64,000 bases of DNA from Pseudarthrobacter sp. NS4 (GTDB taxonomy: Bacteria > Actinomycetota > Actinomycetes > Actinomycetales > Micrococcaceae): assembly GCF_024758005.1 (NCBI RefSeq), contig NZ_CP103288.1, positions 3,658,001 through 3,722,000 on the forward strand. Reading direction: 5' to 3'. A program made the translations under genes and the position numbers. Positions 1 through 8,343 of this stretch are shown here, in pieces; within the stretch, counting starts at the first letter, position 1; the number at the start of each line of letters is the position of its first letter. The notes beneath the pieces were generated by a model. It saw only the letters and a program-made list of their open reading frames with translations, was not told where the DNA came from and ran no database searches.

Positions 1-183
1 GGCCAGAAGCGGGCCGGCCAGAACGTCACCATCAACGGAACGTTCTACCCCCGGCTGGACGGCTTCATGATTGCCGGGCCGCAGTGGGCCAACTACATGG
101 TGAATGTCGCGCCACTCTACCCGGCCGCTCCATTCCCGGGGCCGCCCCCGTCGATGATCGGCCCAAACCCGCCCAAGCCCTAG
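1..183 (+). CDS. Penicillin-binding protein (class A type), C-terminal end only
   Basis: The first 60 codons read through to TAG at 181-183 with no start in the window, so this is the 3' end of a gene entering from the left. The residues include GFMIAGPQWANYM followed by a proline-rich tail (PFPGPPPSMIGPNPPKP). In actinobacterial bifunctional penicillin-binding proteins the transpeptidase domain ends in a similar G..IAGP.W..YM motif with a Pro-rich tail, so a membrane-anchored peptidoglycan glycosyltransferase/transpeptidase is the likely identity. The catalytic domains lie outside the window, so the call rests on this short tail. Confidence 0.6.
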   Translation, partial: GQKRAGQNVTINGTFYPRLDGFMIAGPQWANYMVNVAPLYPAAPFPGPPPSMIGPNPPKP

Positions 184-208
184 GTTTTGAGCACCAGCGG
201 TTCGCGGA

Positions 209-1198
209 TCACCAGTTTCCTCTGCAAAGGGGGCGCGGCCAACGTGGGCAGAGGTAACGGCGGCGCGGTCCCGGGTAGCGGGGGTGGGGTGGAGTGGTAG
301 GTGTGTCCGGTGGGGTGGAGTGGTAGGTGTGGCCGGTGGGGGTTCGGGTTTCGACCGTGTGCCGGCCGCCGGAGAGAGGTTTTGCATGCCAGCGGGGGTT
401 TTCTTTGGTGTGGTTGCAGGCTTCGCAGAGTCCTTGGCCGTTGCCGGCGGTGGTTGGGCCGTTGTTGTGCCGGGGGATGATGTGGTCGTGGTGCCGGATC
501 GGTGCGTCGCAGTAGGGGGTGCGGCAGGTGTCGTCCCGGATCTGGAGGAACCGGCGGAGCCCGGGCGGGAAGATCCTGGCTTTTGAGTCCATTGCGACGA
601 GTTCGCCGGTGCCCGGGGCGGTGTAGAGCCGGCGCAGCCAGACGGACAACCTGGCATTTTCAGCTGGACCGGTTTCGGCGCCCGTTGACCCGTTCAGAAC
701 TGTTTCCCGTGCCCATTGGGCCGGGACGGTGCCGTAGCCGGGGAGCCGGGCGGGTTTGCTGTCGCCCTGGAGGAGGGTGCGGTCGGTCATGACGAGCTGG
801 ATCTCGATGCCGGTGATCCCGGCCGGGGTTCCGGTGAGGCGTTCGACCAGGGCGTCGGCCATGATCTGGCCCCTGGTGCGTTCATCGCCGGTGGAGCGGA
901 GGGTGTCGGCGTGCCGGGTCAGGGCGGCGTGGGCGGCGACGCCCGCGCCCAGCCCAGCGGCAGGAACCCCCGCCGCAGCCTGGGCCCGGCGCTGGGACAG
1001 GTCAAAGGCCACAGCGATCTGCGCCTGCTTGGCGGCCGCGGCAGACTTCAAATCCTCAAGCTCCCGCAACTGCCCAATCATCCCCGCACCGTCAGCACAA
1101 ACACGGACAGCAGACAGGCCCTCCAGGACACCCGCAACCGACGGAACAGCAGGGTTTCCCGCTGTTCCTGCCCTTGCCAGTGCCCCCACCGCTTCCAT
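209..1198 (-). CDS. DUF222/HNH endonuclease (13E12 repeat family), internally shortened
   Basis: About 329 aa. The C-terminal third has an HNH nuclease motif: [20 protein letters not shown], then [13 protein letters not shown]. The N-terminal two thirds match the DUF222 region of the actinobacterial 13E12 repeat family. I chose the ATG at 1198 because GGAAGA lies just upstream and [11 protein letters not shown] is a normal family start. A longer frame back to 1279 would run into the divergent GNAT gene. The protein jumps from [13 protein letters not shown] straight to [12 protein letters not shown], whereas relatives and the copy at 62674 carry well over 100 residues there (ELP/RET segment). 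It therefore looks like an in-frame deletion derivative. Its role is unknown; these genes are multicopy and probably mobile or DNA-processing. Confidence 0.8.
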   Translation of the reverse strand: MEAVGALARAGTAGNPAVPSVAGVLEGLSAVRVCADGAGMIGQLRELEDLKSAAAAKQAQIAVAFDLSQRRAQAAAGVPAAGLGAGVAAHAALTRHADTLRSTGDERTRGQIMADALVERLTGTPAGITGIEIQLVMTDRTLLQGDSKPARLPGYGTVPAQWARETVLNGSTGAETGPAENARLSVWLRRLYTAPGTGELVAMDSKARIFPPGLRRFLQIRDDTCRTPYCDAPIRHHDHIIPRHNNGPTTAGNGQGLCEACNHTKENPRWHAKPLSGGRHTVETRTPTGHTYHSTPPDTPTTPPHPRYPGPRRRYLCPRWPRPLCRGNW

Positions 1199-1278
1199 AA
1201 CCAAAGTCTTCCAGCAGGGAAAACTGCCGCGAAGAACCCTATGTGGAAAACCGGGGATCACCGCAGCTCTCTGCCACA

Positions 1279-1824
1279 ATGAACCGCGTGAAGACCCTCG
1301 AAACGGAGCGGCTGATCCTCCGGCAGTGGGAGCCGGCGGACGCCGACTTCGTGCTGGACCTCTACTCCCGGTGGGAGGTGCAGCGGTTCATCGGGAACCC
1401 GCCGCAGGTGATGACGGACCGCGCCCAGGCCGAGGAACGCATCCTCGCGTGGCGGGCTATGGATCACCCCGTCCACGCCGTGTGGGCGGTCCAGGTAAGA
1501 GCCAGCGGGGAACTCGCCGGAACGCTGCTCCTCAAGTCCATTCCTGCCTCAGGCGGTTCACTCCCCCTGCAGCCCTCCGGGGACACTGAGATCGGCTGGC
1601 ATTTCCACCCCGACCACTGGGGGCACGGTTACGCGACGGAGGCTGCGGCAGCTGTCCTGGCATACGCGTTCGAGGGCGGCCTGCCGAAGGTGGTAGCCGT
1701 GACGGCCCCGGCCAACACCGCGTCACAGAACGTGTGCACCCGGATCGGGCTGGTCCACCAAGGCCAGACCGGACGCTACTACAACACGCTCTGCGAGCTT
1801 TTTGAACTGCCTGTGCACCCCTGA
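1279..1824 (+). CDS. GNAT family N-acetyltransferase (RimJ/RimL type)
   Basis: 181 aa. It has the Acetyltransf_3 layout: N-terminal [18 protein letters not shown], then [28 protein letters not shown] carrying the acetyl-CoA-binding HxGxGxA loop, then [13 protein letters not shown] near the end. The start at 1279 puts TLETERL at the usual distance from the N terminus; an in-frame ATG at 1243 would add a nonconserved extension. Members acetylate protein N-termini, antibiotics or small amines with acetyl-CoA in the cytoplasm, and the substrate cannot be read from sequence. It is transcribed divergently from the DUF222-HNH gene with about 80 bp between their starts. Confidence 0.85.
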   Translation: MNRVKTLETERLILRQWEPADADFVLDLYSRWEVQRFIGNPPQVMTDRAQAEERILAWRAMDHPVHAVWAVQVRASGELAGTLLLKSIPASGGSLPLQPSGDTEIGWHFHPDHWGHGYATEAAAAVLAYAFEGGLPKVVAVTAPANTASQNVCTRIGLVHQGQTGRYYNTLCELFELPVHP

Positions 1825-1827
1825 AAC

Positions 1828-1865
1828 GCGGGACGACGACGGCGGGAAGCGCCGGCGTCGTCCGC
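1828..1865. terminator. Imperfect hairpin of the GACGACGGCGGG family
   Basis: GGGACGACGACGGCGGG and GCCGGCGTCGTCCGC can pair imperfectly just after the GNAT stop codon (1824) and before the convergent gene ending at 1886. The position suggests a bidirectional terminator. It is the weakest member of a recurring hairpin family in this window. Confidence 0.5.
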
Positions 1866-1885
1866 TCGCCTGGTAAGGGGCCCGG

Positions 1886-2503
1886 CTAGCCAGCGCCGGC
1901 CTGGTCCGTCCCCTTCCAGATCCGCTGCCACCACGAGCGCGGCGGTTCAGGCTCCGGCTGTTCCTCGGCGGTTCGGGAGGCGCGGCGCTGGCGCCAGCGC
2001 TCCACCTCCTGCTCCACGTCGCGGGTCTTGGTGATGACGGGCGGGCCGCCCTGGAGCTGCCGCCGGGCGTCGACGACGCGCCGGTTGAAGTCCTGCAGGA
2101 TGTCCCGGACCTGCTGCTCCATGTACTGGTCATCGATCTTGGCATCCAGTTCTGCGTCCTCGGTCCGCAACAGGATGGCCGGCGGGCCCAGACCACTGAT
2201 GTTTTCCCGCTGGAGAAGGCCCTTGACCCACCAGTCGGGGTCGTACGACTCACCCAGGCCCGGAATCGGCTTGCCGGCATATTTGAGGTTGTCGAACTTC
2301 CCCTGCGCCATGGCATCCCGGACCAGGTACTCCGCCCGGGCGGCGTCGCTCACCTTGCGGCGCTTCTCGCGTTCCTTCTCGTCGAGGGCATCGAGTGCGG
2401 CTTCCTCCTCCGCGCTGATCCCGGCTCCCCGGTAGGAACGGAGCTCGGCGGCCCGCTCCAGCCGCTTCCGGATATCCCCCGGCCCACTGCTCATTCCACC
2501 CAC
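1886..2503 (-). CDS. DUF1992 (DnaJ-homologue subfamily C member 28-like) protein
   Basis: 205 aa. Residues around 35-110 carry the DUF1992 signature: VRDAMAQGKFDNLKYAGKPI followed by a WWVKGLLQREN stretch. The N-terminal half is highly charged (EEEAALDALDEKEREKRRK) and probably helical. A C-terminal segment with PEPEPPRSWWQRIW follows a region likely to form coiled coil. The domain occurs in DnaJ-like proteins but no J domain is visible here. The function is unknown; a cytoplasmic location is inferred from the lack of a signal peptide. It stands alone, convergent with the GNAT gene and divergent from the beta-galactosidase. Confidence 0.8.
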   Translation of the reverse strand: MGGMSSGPGDIRKRLERAAELRSYRGAGISAEEEAALDALDEKEREKRRKVSDAARAEYLVRDAMAQGKFDNLKYAGKPIPGLGESYDPDWWVKGLLQRENISGLGPPAILLRTEDAELDAKIDDQYMEQQVRDILQDFNRRVVDARRQLQGGPPVITKTRDVEQEVERWRQRRASRTAEEQPEPEPPRSWWQRIWKGTDQAGAG

Positions 2504-2582
2504 CGCCTCACCTCGGTTTGCTGCCTCTCTTCAAGTATTTCGAAGCCTTCCGCGCCGTTCAACGCTTGCCCCCACACACCCA

Positions 2583-2596
2583 CGGAAAGCGCTTCC
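2583..2596. promoter_or_regulatory. LacI-family operator-like palindrome
   Basis: GGAAAGCGCTTCCC is centred on GCGC with nine of ten arm bases able to pair, which is the classic LacI/GalR half-site pattern. It lies 22 bp upstream of the ATG at 2619, so it plausibly controls the beta-galactosidase. A LacI-type repressor is encoded at 13538 but there is no evidence linking the two. Confidence 0.6.
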
Positions 2597-2618
2597 CGGA
2601 TATGCAATACTCGGTCCT

Positions 2619-4987
2619 ATGCCCAACCCGGCCAATAGTTCCACTGCTGCCCTCCGCGCCATTCACCAGCCATGGGATTCGCCGCTGACCTCGCCGGCCA
2701 TGAGCAACACGCTGGACCGGCACGAAAGGTTCCGCGTGACCAACCGGTACGTGGAGACGGCGGGAAGCCGCGAATTCCAGTCTCCGGCGAATTGCATTTC
2801 AGCAGGCTTCCCCGCTCGCGCTGGGAAGAGCGGCTGCGGCTGATGAAGGCCGGTGGCATCACGGTGGTGGCGTCCTACGTTTTTTGGATCCACCACGAAC
2901 GCACCGAGGGCAAGGTCAGTTTCCACGGCGGCCTGGACGTTGCCACGTTCGTCCGGACGTGTGCGGAGGCAGGACTGGACGTAGTGCTGCGCATCGGTCC
3001 CTGGTGCCACGGCGAGGTCCGGAACGGCGGCTTCCCGGACTGGGTGCAGGCTGCCCCTGTCAAGCACCGCACCAATGATCCCGCCTATCTTGAACTGGTG
3101 AAGCGCTGGTTCGGTTACCTGGGGCAGGAGCTGGACGGGCTGACGGGCAGCAGCAGCAAGGTTATTGGCATCCAGCTCGAAAATGAGCTGTACAACCAAC
3201 CCGGGCACATCGCCGAACTCAAGCAACTTGCGCGGGACGCCGGCCTGTCCGCGCCCATCTGGACGGCAACCGCGTGGGGCGGCGCGGAACTTCCCGGCGG
3301 CGAGGTCCTTCCCCTCTTCGGCGGTTACGGTGACGGATTCTGGGTCGATGCAGGCGCTCCATGGGACCCCACCTTCCGCGAGCACTATTTCTTCAGCCAC
3401 GCCTGGGATGATCCCGGCATCGGCGCGGATCTTCGGGAGCATCTCGGAAACAACACCTGGGCACCTGCGCCACGTACGCCGTCGGCCCTGTTCCCGCCTG
3501 CCACCTGCGAGCTCGCGGGCGGCATGGCCACCGCCTACCAGCGCCGGCCGTGGCCGCGGGGGCTGGATGTGGCAGCGGTGGCGCACAACAAGATCGGCAA
3601 CGGTTCAGCGTGGCAGGGCTATTACATGTTTGCCGGCGGCATGAACCCGGCTGACGGGCTGCAGGAGTCCCAGGCCACGGGCTACCCGAATGACCTGCCC
3701 CGGTTCGATTACGATTTCCATGCCCCGATCGGAGCATCAGGCCGCCTGGCGTCCAGCTTTGCAGCCCTGCGGAAACAGCACGCATTCCTGGCGGCTTTCG
3801 GCGAGCGCCTGGCGGAGATGCCGTCCACCCTGCCCGAGGTGCTGCCGGAGGGCATCGACGACACCGCTACCCTGCGCTGGGCGCTCCGCAGTGACGGATT
3901 ATCAGGCTTTGTTTTCGTCACCTGGCACCAGCCGCATATCCCGCTTGGCACCTATCACGGTGCCCAGTTTGAGGTAACGCTCGACGGCGGCCCGGTCACC
4001 TTTCCCGAGGTTCCCGTCGATGTGCCGGCGGGAACCATCGCCCACTGGCCGGTGAACCTGCAGGTGGCCGGCGTGATCCTGGAGTGGGCCACTGCCTCCC
4101 CGTTGACCGTGCTCGAGCCGGCTGCGGGGACGCCGGATGCTGTGCCCACCTTGGTCCTGGCCGCCGGGTCCGGCATTCCGGTGGAGCTCCGTTTCGCCAG
4201 GGGCACCGAGGTCAGCGGGGCGGGCTGGGTACCGGGCCGCACCCAACGGCTGACCGTCAACGAACCGACAGTGCTTACAGCCCAGTCAGGGGCCGCCGTC
4301 GTCGATATCCTCGTCCTCCCCGCTGAAGACGCGGACCGGACCTGGGTCCTCGACACCAGCCACGGCCGCGATCTGGTCCTCTCCACCGGGCCGCTGTGGC
4401 TGGACGGAGCAGGCCGCCTGGCAGGAAGCGCGCAGGGGGAACCAAAGGTGAGCCGCTACATCCCGGTGGCTCGCTCCTTCAGAGCCGTGCAGACCCGGCC
4501 GGCGGAGGGTCCACTGGGTACCCGGAGCGTCCAAGTGCAGCCGGTGCGCCAGGCCCTCCCCGTTCCCGCTTCAGACGGAGAAGTTGCGAACCGGGCCTCC
4601 GCACCTGCCCCGGAGGTGATCAACGAACTGGCACAGATGTATGCCCTGGAGCTCCCTGCCAATGTCTTCGCCACTGCCCACGCGGAGCTCGGGATCCAGT
4701 GGGCCGGCGACGTGGCCCGGATCCTGGTGGACGGCCTGCCCGTGGCGGACCGGTTCTGGGACGGCTCGCCGTGGTTCCTCAATATCTCCGACTGCGGGAT
4801 CCGGTCCGGCGCCGAGGTAGCCCTGCAGATCCTCCCGCTTTCCCCGCAGGCCAAGGTGGGGCTGCCCGCGGAAGCACAGCAGCGGAGGGAAACGGCGCCC
4901 GGTGACCTGCTGGTGCTGGACGCTGTGACGCTGACCTGCTGGAGCGAATGGCAGGAGAGGACGGAGCAGACCGCACCCAAGGAATAG
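2619..4987 (+). pseudogene. GH35 beta-galactosidase, broken by an apparent -1 frameshift near 2760
   Basis: The frame from 2672 gives 771 codons with GH35 hallmarks: IPVSGELHFSRLPR, RLMKAGGITVVASYVFW, the acid/base segment IGIQLENELYNQ, and TCELAGGMATAY, a likely nucleophile region. The enzyme would release galactose from beta-galactosides or plant cell-wall galactan. The true N terminus lies in another frame, starting at 2619 (or the ATG at 2700) and reading RFRVTNRYVE. The two join sensibly only if one base is added around 2759-2762, giving NRYVETGGKPRIPVSGE. No secretion signal is visible. Either the gene is inactivated or one G is missing from the assembly. An operator-like palindrome lies just upstream. 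Confidence 0.8.
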
Positions 4988-5003
4988 CGCACCAAAGGAA
5001 TGC

Positions 5004-5033
5004 GGACGGCGACGGGAGGTCCCGCCGTCGTCC
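5004..5033. terminator. Hairpin of the GACGACGGCGGG family
   Basis: GGACGGCGACGGG, loop AGGT, then CCCGCCGTCGTCC, with two mismatches. It sits between the beta-galactosidase stop (4987) and the convergent SRPBCC gene ending at 5066, so it probably terminates transcription from both sides. Confidence 0.65.
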
Positions 5034-5065
5034 ACATTTCCGCTTGCTGTGCCGCGGCCCGTGCG

Positions 5066-5563
5066 TCAGGCGTTGGCGTGCTCGGCCAGGATTGCGTCGA
5101 TCTGGCCGACGGCCTCCTTCATGCCTTCCTCCATGCCCATCTGGACCATCTGTTCCATCTGCTCTTCGCTCTCGAAGGTGGACAGGAGGGTCATCCTCGT
5201 GCGGTCGCCGACGCCCTCGAGGTTGACGGAGGCGTGGGTGGTTCCCATTGCCTCCACGGGCTCGCCGTTGTCATCGGCAAATCCGTCGTCGAAGGCGAGC
5301 CTCTTGGGGCCTTCGATCGTGCTGAAGCGCCACCAGCCACGTGCCTTTTCGCCATCAGGACCGGTCATGTAGTAGCTGGCCTTCCCGCCCGGCCGGAAGT
5401 CGAACTCTTCGAAGGTGGCCGGCCAGGTGGGCGGACCCCACCAGCGTTCCAGCTGGCGGGGGTCTTCCCAGATCTGCCAGACCCGCTGGATGTCTGCGTC
5501 GAATTCTGCGATCAGTGTGAAGCTCAGCGCTTCAAGATTCTTGGTGGAACTGATGACGGTCAT
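5066..5563 (-). CDS. AHSA1-type SRPBCC domain protein
   Basis: 165 aa with the AHSA1/START-like fold pattern: EFDADIQRVWQIWEDPRQLERWWGP near the N terminus, PGGKASYYMTGPDGEKARGWWRF in the middle, and the C-terminal helix TFESEEQMEQMVQMGMEEGM. Proteins of this class bind hydrophobic ligands, and the name comes from Aha1, the Hsp90 activator. Bacterial members are usually of unknown substrate. It lies 14 bp downstream of an ArsR-family gene on the same strand, a very common pairing in which the regulator controls the operon. Confidence 0.9.
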   Translation of the reverse strand: MTVISSTKNLEALSFTLIAEFDADIQRVWQIWEDPRQLERWWGPPTWPATFEEFDFRPGGKASYYMTGPDGEKARGWWRFSTIEGPKRLAFDDGFADDNGEPVEAMGTTHASVNLEGVGDRTRMTLLSTFESEEQMEQMVQMGMEEGMKEAVGQIDAILAEHANA

Positions 5564-5577
5564 TGCAGGACCTTTCC

Positions 5578-5910
5578 TTATCCTTCAGCCAGAATGTCCG
5601 CGATCCGGTCGACGCGCTGCCGCCAGATCGCCTCGTACTCATCGAGCAGCCGCCGGGCTTTCTGCAGCCCTTCATGATTGCCCCGCACAATCTGCTCCCT
5701 TCCGCGTTTCTCCTTGGTGACCAGGGAGGCGCGCTCCAACACCGCCACATGCTTTTGGACTGCGGCGAAACTCATGGCATAGAGGGCCGCGAGACCGGAG
5801 ACCGAGTACTCGCCGACCGTCACGCGCCGGACAATGTCCCGGCGGGTGGAATCGGCGAACGCCTGGAAGAGGCGGTCAAGTTCGGTTTCGCGGAGCTGAT
5901 CTACAACCAT
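5578..5910 (-). CDS. ArsR-family winged-helix transcriptional regulator
   Basis: 110 aa. The winged helix runs from about residue 12 to 90 (LDRLFQAFADSTRRDIVRR, then the recognition-helix region YAMSFAAVQKHVAVLERA and the wing VTKEKRGREQIV). It lacks the CxC metal motif of ArsR/SmtB metal sensors, so it probably belongs to the SdpR/AHSA1-linked branch. A palindrome, ACAACC-ATTT-GGTTGT at 5903-5918, covers the start codon and is a likely autoregulatory operator. The ATG at 5910 leaves no room for a ribosome-binding site if transcription starts close by, so a leaderless mRNA is possible. Confidence 0.9.
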   Translation of the reverse strand: MVVDQLRETELDRLFQAFADSTRRDIVRRVTVGEYSVSGLAALYAMSFAAVQKHVAVLERASLVTKEKRGREQIVRGNHEGLQKARRLLDEYEAIWRQRVDRIADILAEG

Positions 5911-5918
5911 TTGGTTGT
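5903..5918. promoter_or_regulatory. Probable ArsR-family operator over the start codon
   Basis: ACAACC-ATTT-GGTTGT is a perfect 6+6 inverted repeat overlapping the ATG of the ArsR-family gene. ArsR proteins paired with AHSA1 genes commonly bind ACAACC(N4)GGTTGT-like sites, so autorepression of the two-gene operon is inferred. Confidence 0.65.
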
Positions 5919-6011
5919 ACGATATCCCCGGGTGCCAGCGGGTGTCAATGACTTTTCCCCGCTCTTTATGGTTAGCGGATAAAAGCGGGGCGCGCCGCTA
6001 TCTTGAAGGCC

Positions 6012-6758
6012 ATGAGCATTTTCCTTGTTGGTGCCGGGCCGGACTATGTGGCTTTTCCTGAAGTCTTTGACCGCTTCGCGGAGGAGGTCTCCCGGCATGT
6101 GCGGCCGGAAGGGCCGGTCCGGGTGGCCGTGGTGGTCCACGACCGGGGCGGAAACCCGGCGGCCCGCCTGCCGGAGTATGCCGAACCCTTGAACGCGCGT
6201 AATTCCTGTGACGTAGTGCCGGTGCTGCTCGGCCGGGAAGAGGCGGTGAACCCTGCAGTCTTCGACGGCGTCGACGCGGTGGTTGTGGGCGGCGGACTGA
6301 CGCCTGCCTATTGGGAAGCCCTGAAGGGCGCAGCGGCCGCAATTCTCCGCCGGGTGGCGGACGGGGCTCCCTACCTGGGCTTTTCCGCCGGCGCAATGAT
6401 CACCCCGGAAAGCGCACTGATCGGCGGGTACCGGGTGGACGGGAGGGAAGTGTGCGGCGAGGAGTGCTCCGAGGGTTTGGACGACGTCGCGATCCGTGAC
6501 GGCCTGGGCCTGGCCCCGTTCGCGGTGGACGTCCATGCCGCGCAGACCGGGACACTGAGCCGGGCGGTAGGCGCTGTGGCGGCGGGACTGGCAGCGAGGG
6601 CAGTGGCCATTGACGAGAACACCGCCATCGTCCTGCCCGCAGCCGGCTCCGCAGACTTCCAGGTGATTGGAACAGGCAACTGCTGGGATATCCGCACACT
6701 GCCCGGCGGCCCGGAAGGCTCCTCCGCCGTCACCGTCACTGTCCTGGGTGCCACCTGA
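6012..6758 (+). CDS. Peptidase S51 (dipeptidase E / cyanophycinase-like) family protein
   Basis: 248 aa. The nucleophile elbow is visible as YLGFSAGAMI (about residues 121-130), preceded by VDAVVVGGGLTPAYWEAL, which resembles the GG[GN] loop of the family. S51 enzymes are glutamine-amidotransferase-fold serine peptidases that cleave Asp-Xaa dipeptides or beta-Asp-Arg dipeptides. The substrate is not deducible here. No signal peptide is seen, so a cytoplasmic enzyme is likely. The ATG at 6012 (MSIFLVGAGP) is preferred over 6003 because the beta-strand begins there. Confidence 0.75.
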   Translation: MSIFLVGAGPDYVAFPEVFDRFAEEVSRHVRPEGPVRVAVVVHDRGGNPAARLPEYAEPLNARNSCDVVPVLLGREEAVNPAVFDGVDAVVVGGGLTPAYWEALKGAAAAILRRVADGAPYLGFSAGAMITPESALIGGYRVDGREVCGEECSEGLDDVAIRDGLGLAPFAVDVHAAQTGTLSRAVGAVAAGLAARAVAIDENTAIVLPAAGSADFQVIGTGNCWDIRTLPGGPEGSSAVTVTVLGAT

Positions 6759-6816
6759 TTTCCGGCGCCAGGTGACTGCCCCAGCGAGCTGACTGCGGCG
6801 CCGGCCCTAAAGGCAG

Positions 6817-7551
6817 TTACGCGTCGAAGTGGGTCTGGATGCCGCTGCCGGTCAGCTGTTCGATCAGCTCCCGGGCAACATCGCGCAGCTTGCGGTTGCG
6901 GTTGCTGGACACCTTCGTGAGGATTTCCATCGCTTCCGCCTGCGAGCAACGGTTCTGCGCCATGATCACGCCGCAGGCCAAATTGATGGCGGTCCGGCTT
7001 TCGAGCGCTGCTTCCAGGTCTTCCGCCCGGTTTTCGGCCGTTTTGATCCGGACGGACAGGTGGAGCGTGCTGTGGGCGGCGGCGGCGAATCCAACGGCCT
7101 TCTCGTAGACATCAGCGGTAAAGACCCGGGGCTTGGTGGCGAAGAAGTTGAGTGCGGCGCTGGCGGCGCCGCTGATCTCGAGCGGCACGCCCAGGGTGCT
7201 GTGCACATTCCGCTCGGCGAGCGCCTGGTTATACGCAGGCCAGCGGGGATCGCTGGCGACGTCGTCAATCATCACTGCTGACATCTCACGCAATGCCTTG
7301 ACACAGGGCCCATCACCGATTGCCTGCTCCACGTGGTCAAGCTGCACCGCCCGTTCGCTGCTGCCGGCAGCGGTAGCGGGTCTGCGCCTCAGCTTCAGGG
7401 TGACTGCGCATTCGATCCGGTCGTTGGCGGCTTCGGAAACTGCCGCGGCAGCCAGGCCCGAGAGCCCGGAGAGGAATTCCACCACGTTCTCGGCGCCCAC
7501 CAGGATCTCCTGGAGCTGAAGTACCGACTCTTTATCCGCAGAACTCGACAT
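6817..7551 (-). CDS. GAF-ANTAR regulator 1
   Basis: 244 aa. A GAF sensor domain spans roughly residues 20-165 (IGDGPCVKALREMSAVMIDDVASDPRW, then LGVPLEISGAASAALNFF). An ANTAR domain spans about 180-235 (SRTAINLACGVIMAQNRCSQ, then ILTKVSSNRNRKLRDVARELIEQL). ANTAR proteins bind paired RNA hairpins and prevent transcription termination, and the GAF part supplies the signal input. It is divergent from a second GAF-ANTAR gene with 64 bp between starts and is one of four such genes in 3.8 kb. Ligand and RNA targets are unknown. Confidence 0.9.
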   Translation of the reverse strand: MSSSADKESVLQLQEILVGAENVVEFLSGLSGLAAAAVSEAANDRIECAVTLKLRRRPATAAGSSERAVQLDHVEQAIGDGPCVKALREMSAVMIDDVASDPRWPAYNQALAERNVHSTLGVPLEISGAASAALNFFATKPRVFTADVYEKAVGFAAAAHSTLHLSVRIKTAENRAEDLEAALESRTAINLACGVIMAQNRCSQAEAMEILTKVSSNRNRKLRDVARELIEQLTGSGIQTHFDA

Positions 7552-7600
7552 GGGCTCATCTTACTGTTGCTCCCGCAGCGGGGGCGGGGGAAGACGGTGG

Positions 7601-7618
7601 CATATGCTTGGGCATATG
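7601..7618. promoter_or_regulatory. Inverted repeat CATATGC-TTGG-GCATATG over a start codon
   Basis: A perfect 7+7 inverted repeat with a 4-nt spacer. Its last three bases are the ATG of the GAF-ANTAR gene at 7616, and it lies in the 64-bp gap between two divergent GAF-ANTAR genes. It could be a protein operator or an mRNA hairpin that hides the start codon. Confidence 0.5.
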
Positions 7619-8334
7619 TCGCAGCACCTTCCCCTTGACGAGCTGAGCACCGTTATTGCTCGAATCCAGGGGCTGCTGCTCACCGAGGAAAAAGTCACAA
7701 CGGCGGTGCGCCTCCTGGCCCAGGCTGCTAAGGAGTCGGTGCCCGGAACCATTGGAGCGGGCGTTTCCCTCCTGGACCCCCGCGGCCGCCGCACCAGCAG
7801 CGGCTACACGGACGGAATCGTGGAACAGGCCGACGCCGCCCAGTACGAACATGGCGAGGGCCCATGCCTCACGGCGTGGGCCGCGGAGAAGCCAGTCCTC
7901 ATCGACGACCTCCTGGTTGACGGGCGGTGGCCTGCGTGGCGGCATGCCGTAAGGCAGTTGCCCATCCGTTCAGTGGTCAGCGCTCCGCTGCTCGCCAGCA
8001 AGGAAGCCATCGGCGCCCTGAAACTTTATGCCGCCGCCCCCACTCCTACGACGCGTCCAGCATGAAGTTGCTCCAACTCTTCGCTGTGCCTGCCGCAACC
8101 CTGCTCGCGCATATCCAGGCCAGCGAGGCCCCACAGAAGATGACTGAAGGACTGCAGTCATCCCTGCACAGCAGGGACATCGTTAACCGCGCTTGCGGTG
8201 TCCTGATGGAACGCCTGCATGTCCCGCACGAGGACGCGCTTCAACAGCTGATGAAGCAGGCCAGGGACAACGGCACCACCCTGCAACACGTCAGCGAATC
8301 CGTCCTGGCCCGGACGCCGGCATCCGGGAACTAG
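7616..8334 (+). pseudogene. GAF-ANTAR regulator 2, frameshifted in a C run
   Basis: The first frame (7616-8065) encodes a GAF domain ending GALKLYAAAPTPTTRPA and then stops. The correct continuation, HSYDASSMKLLQLFAVPAAT leading into the ANTAR helices DIVNRACGVLMERLHVPHEDALQQLMKQA, is in another frame and runs to 8334. Adding one C to the CCCCC run at 8036-8040 restores a continuous protein of about 239 aa. Both halves are well conserved in pattern, so the lesion is recent, a slippage-type variant, or an assembly error. If real, the product would be a GAF domain without its RNA-binding output. Confidence 0.8.
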
Positions 8335-8343
8335 GCGCTACCC

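Noticed and set aside
2663..3586. A 307-codon minus-strand frame opposite the beta-galactosidase
   Set aside because: The plus strand has unmistakable GH35 motifs and this frame has none.
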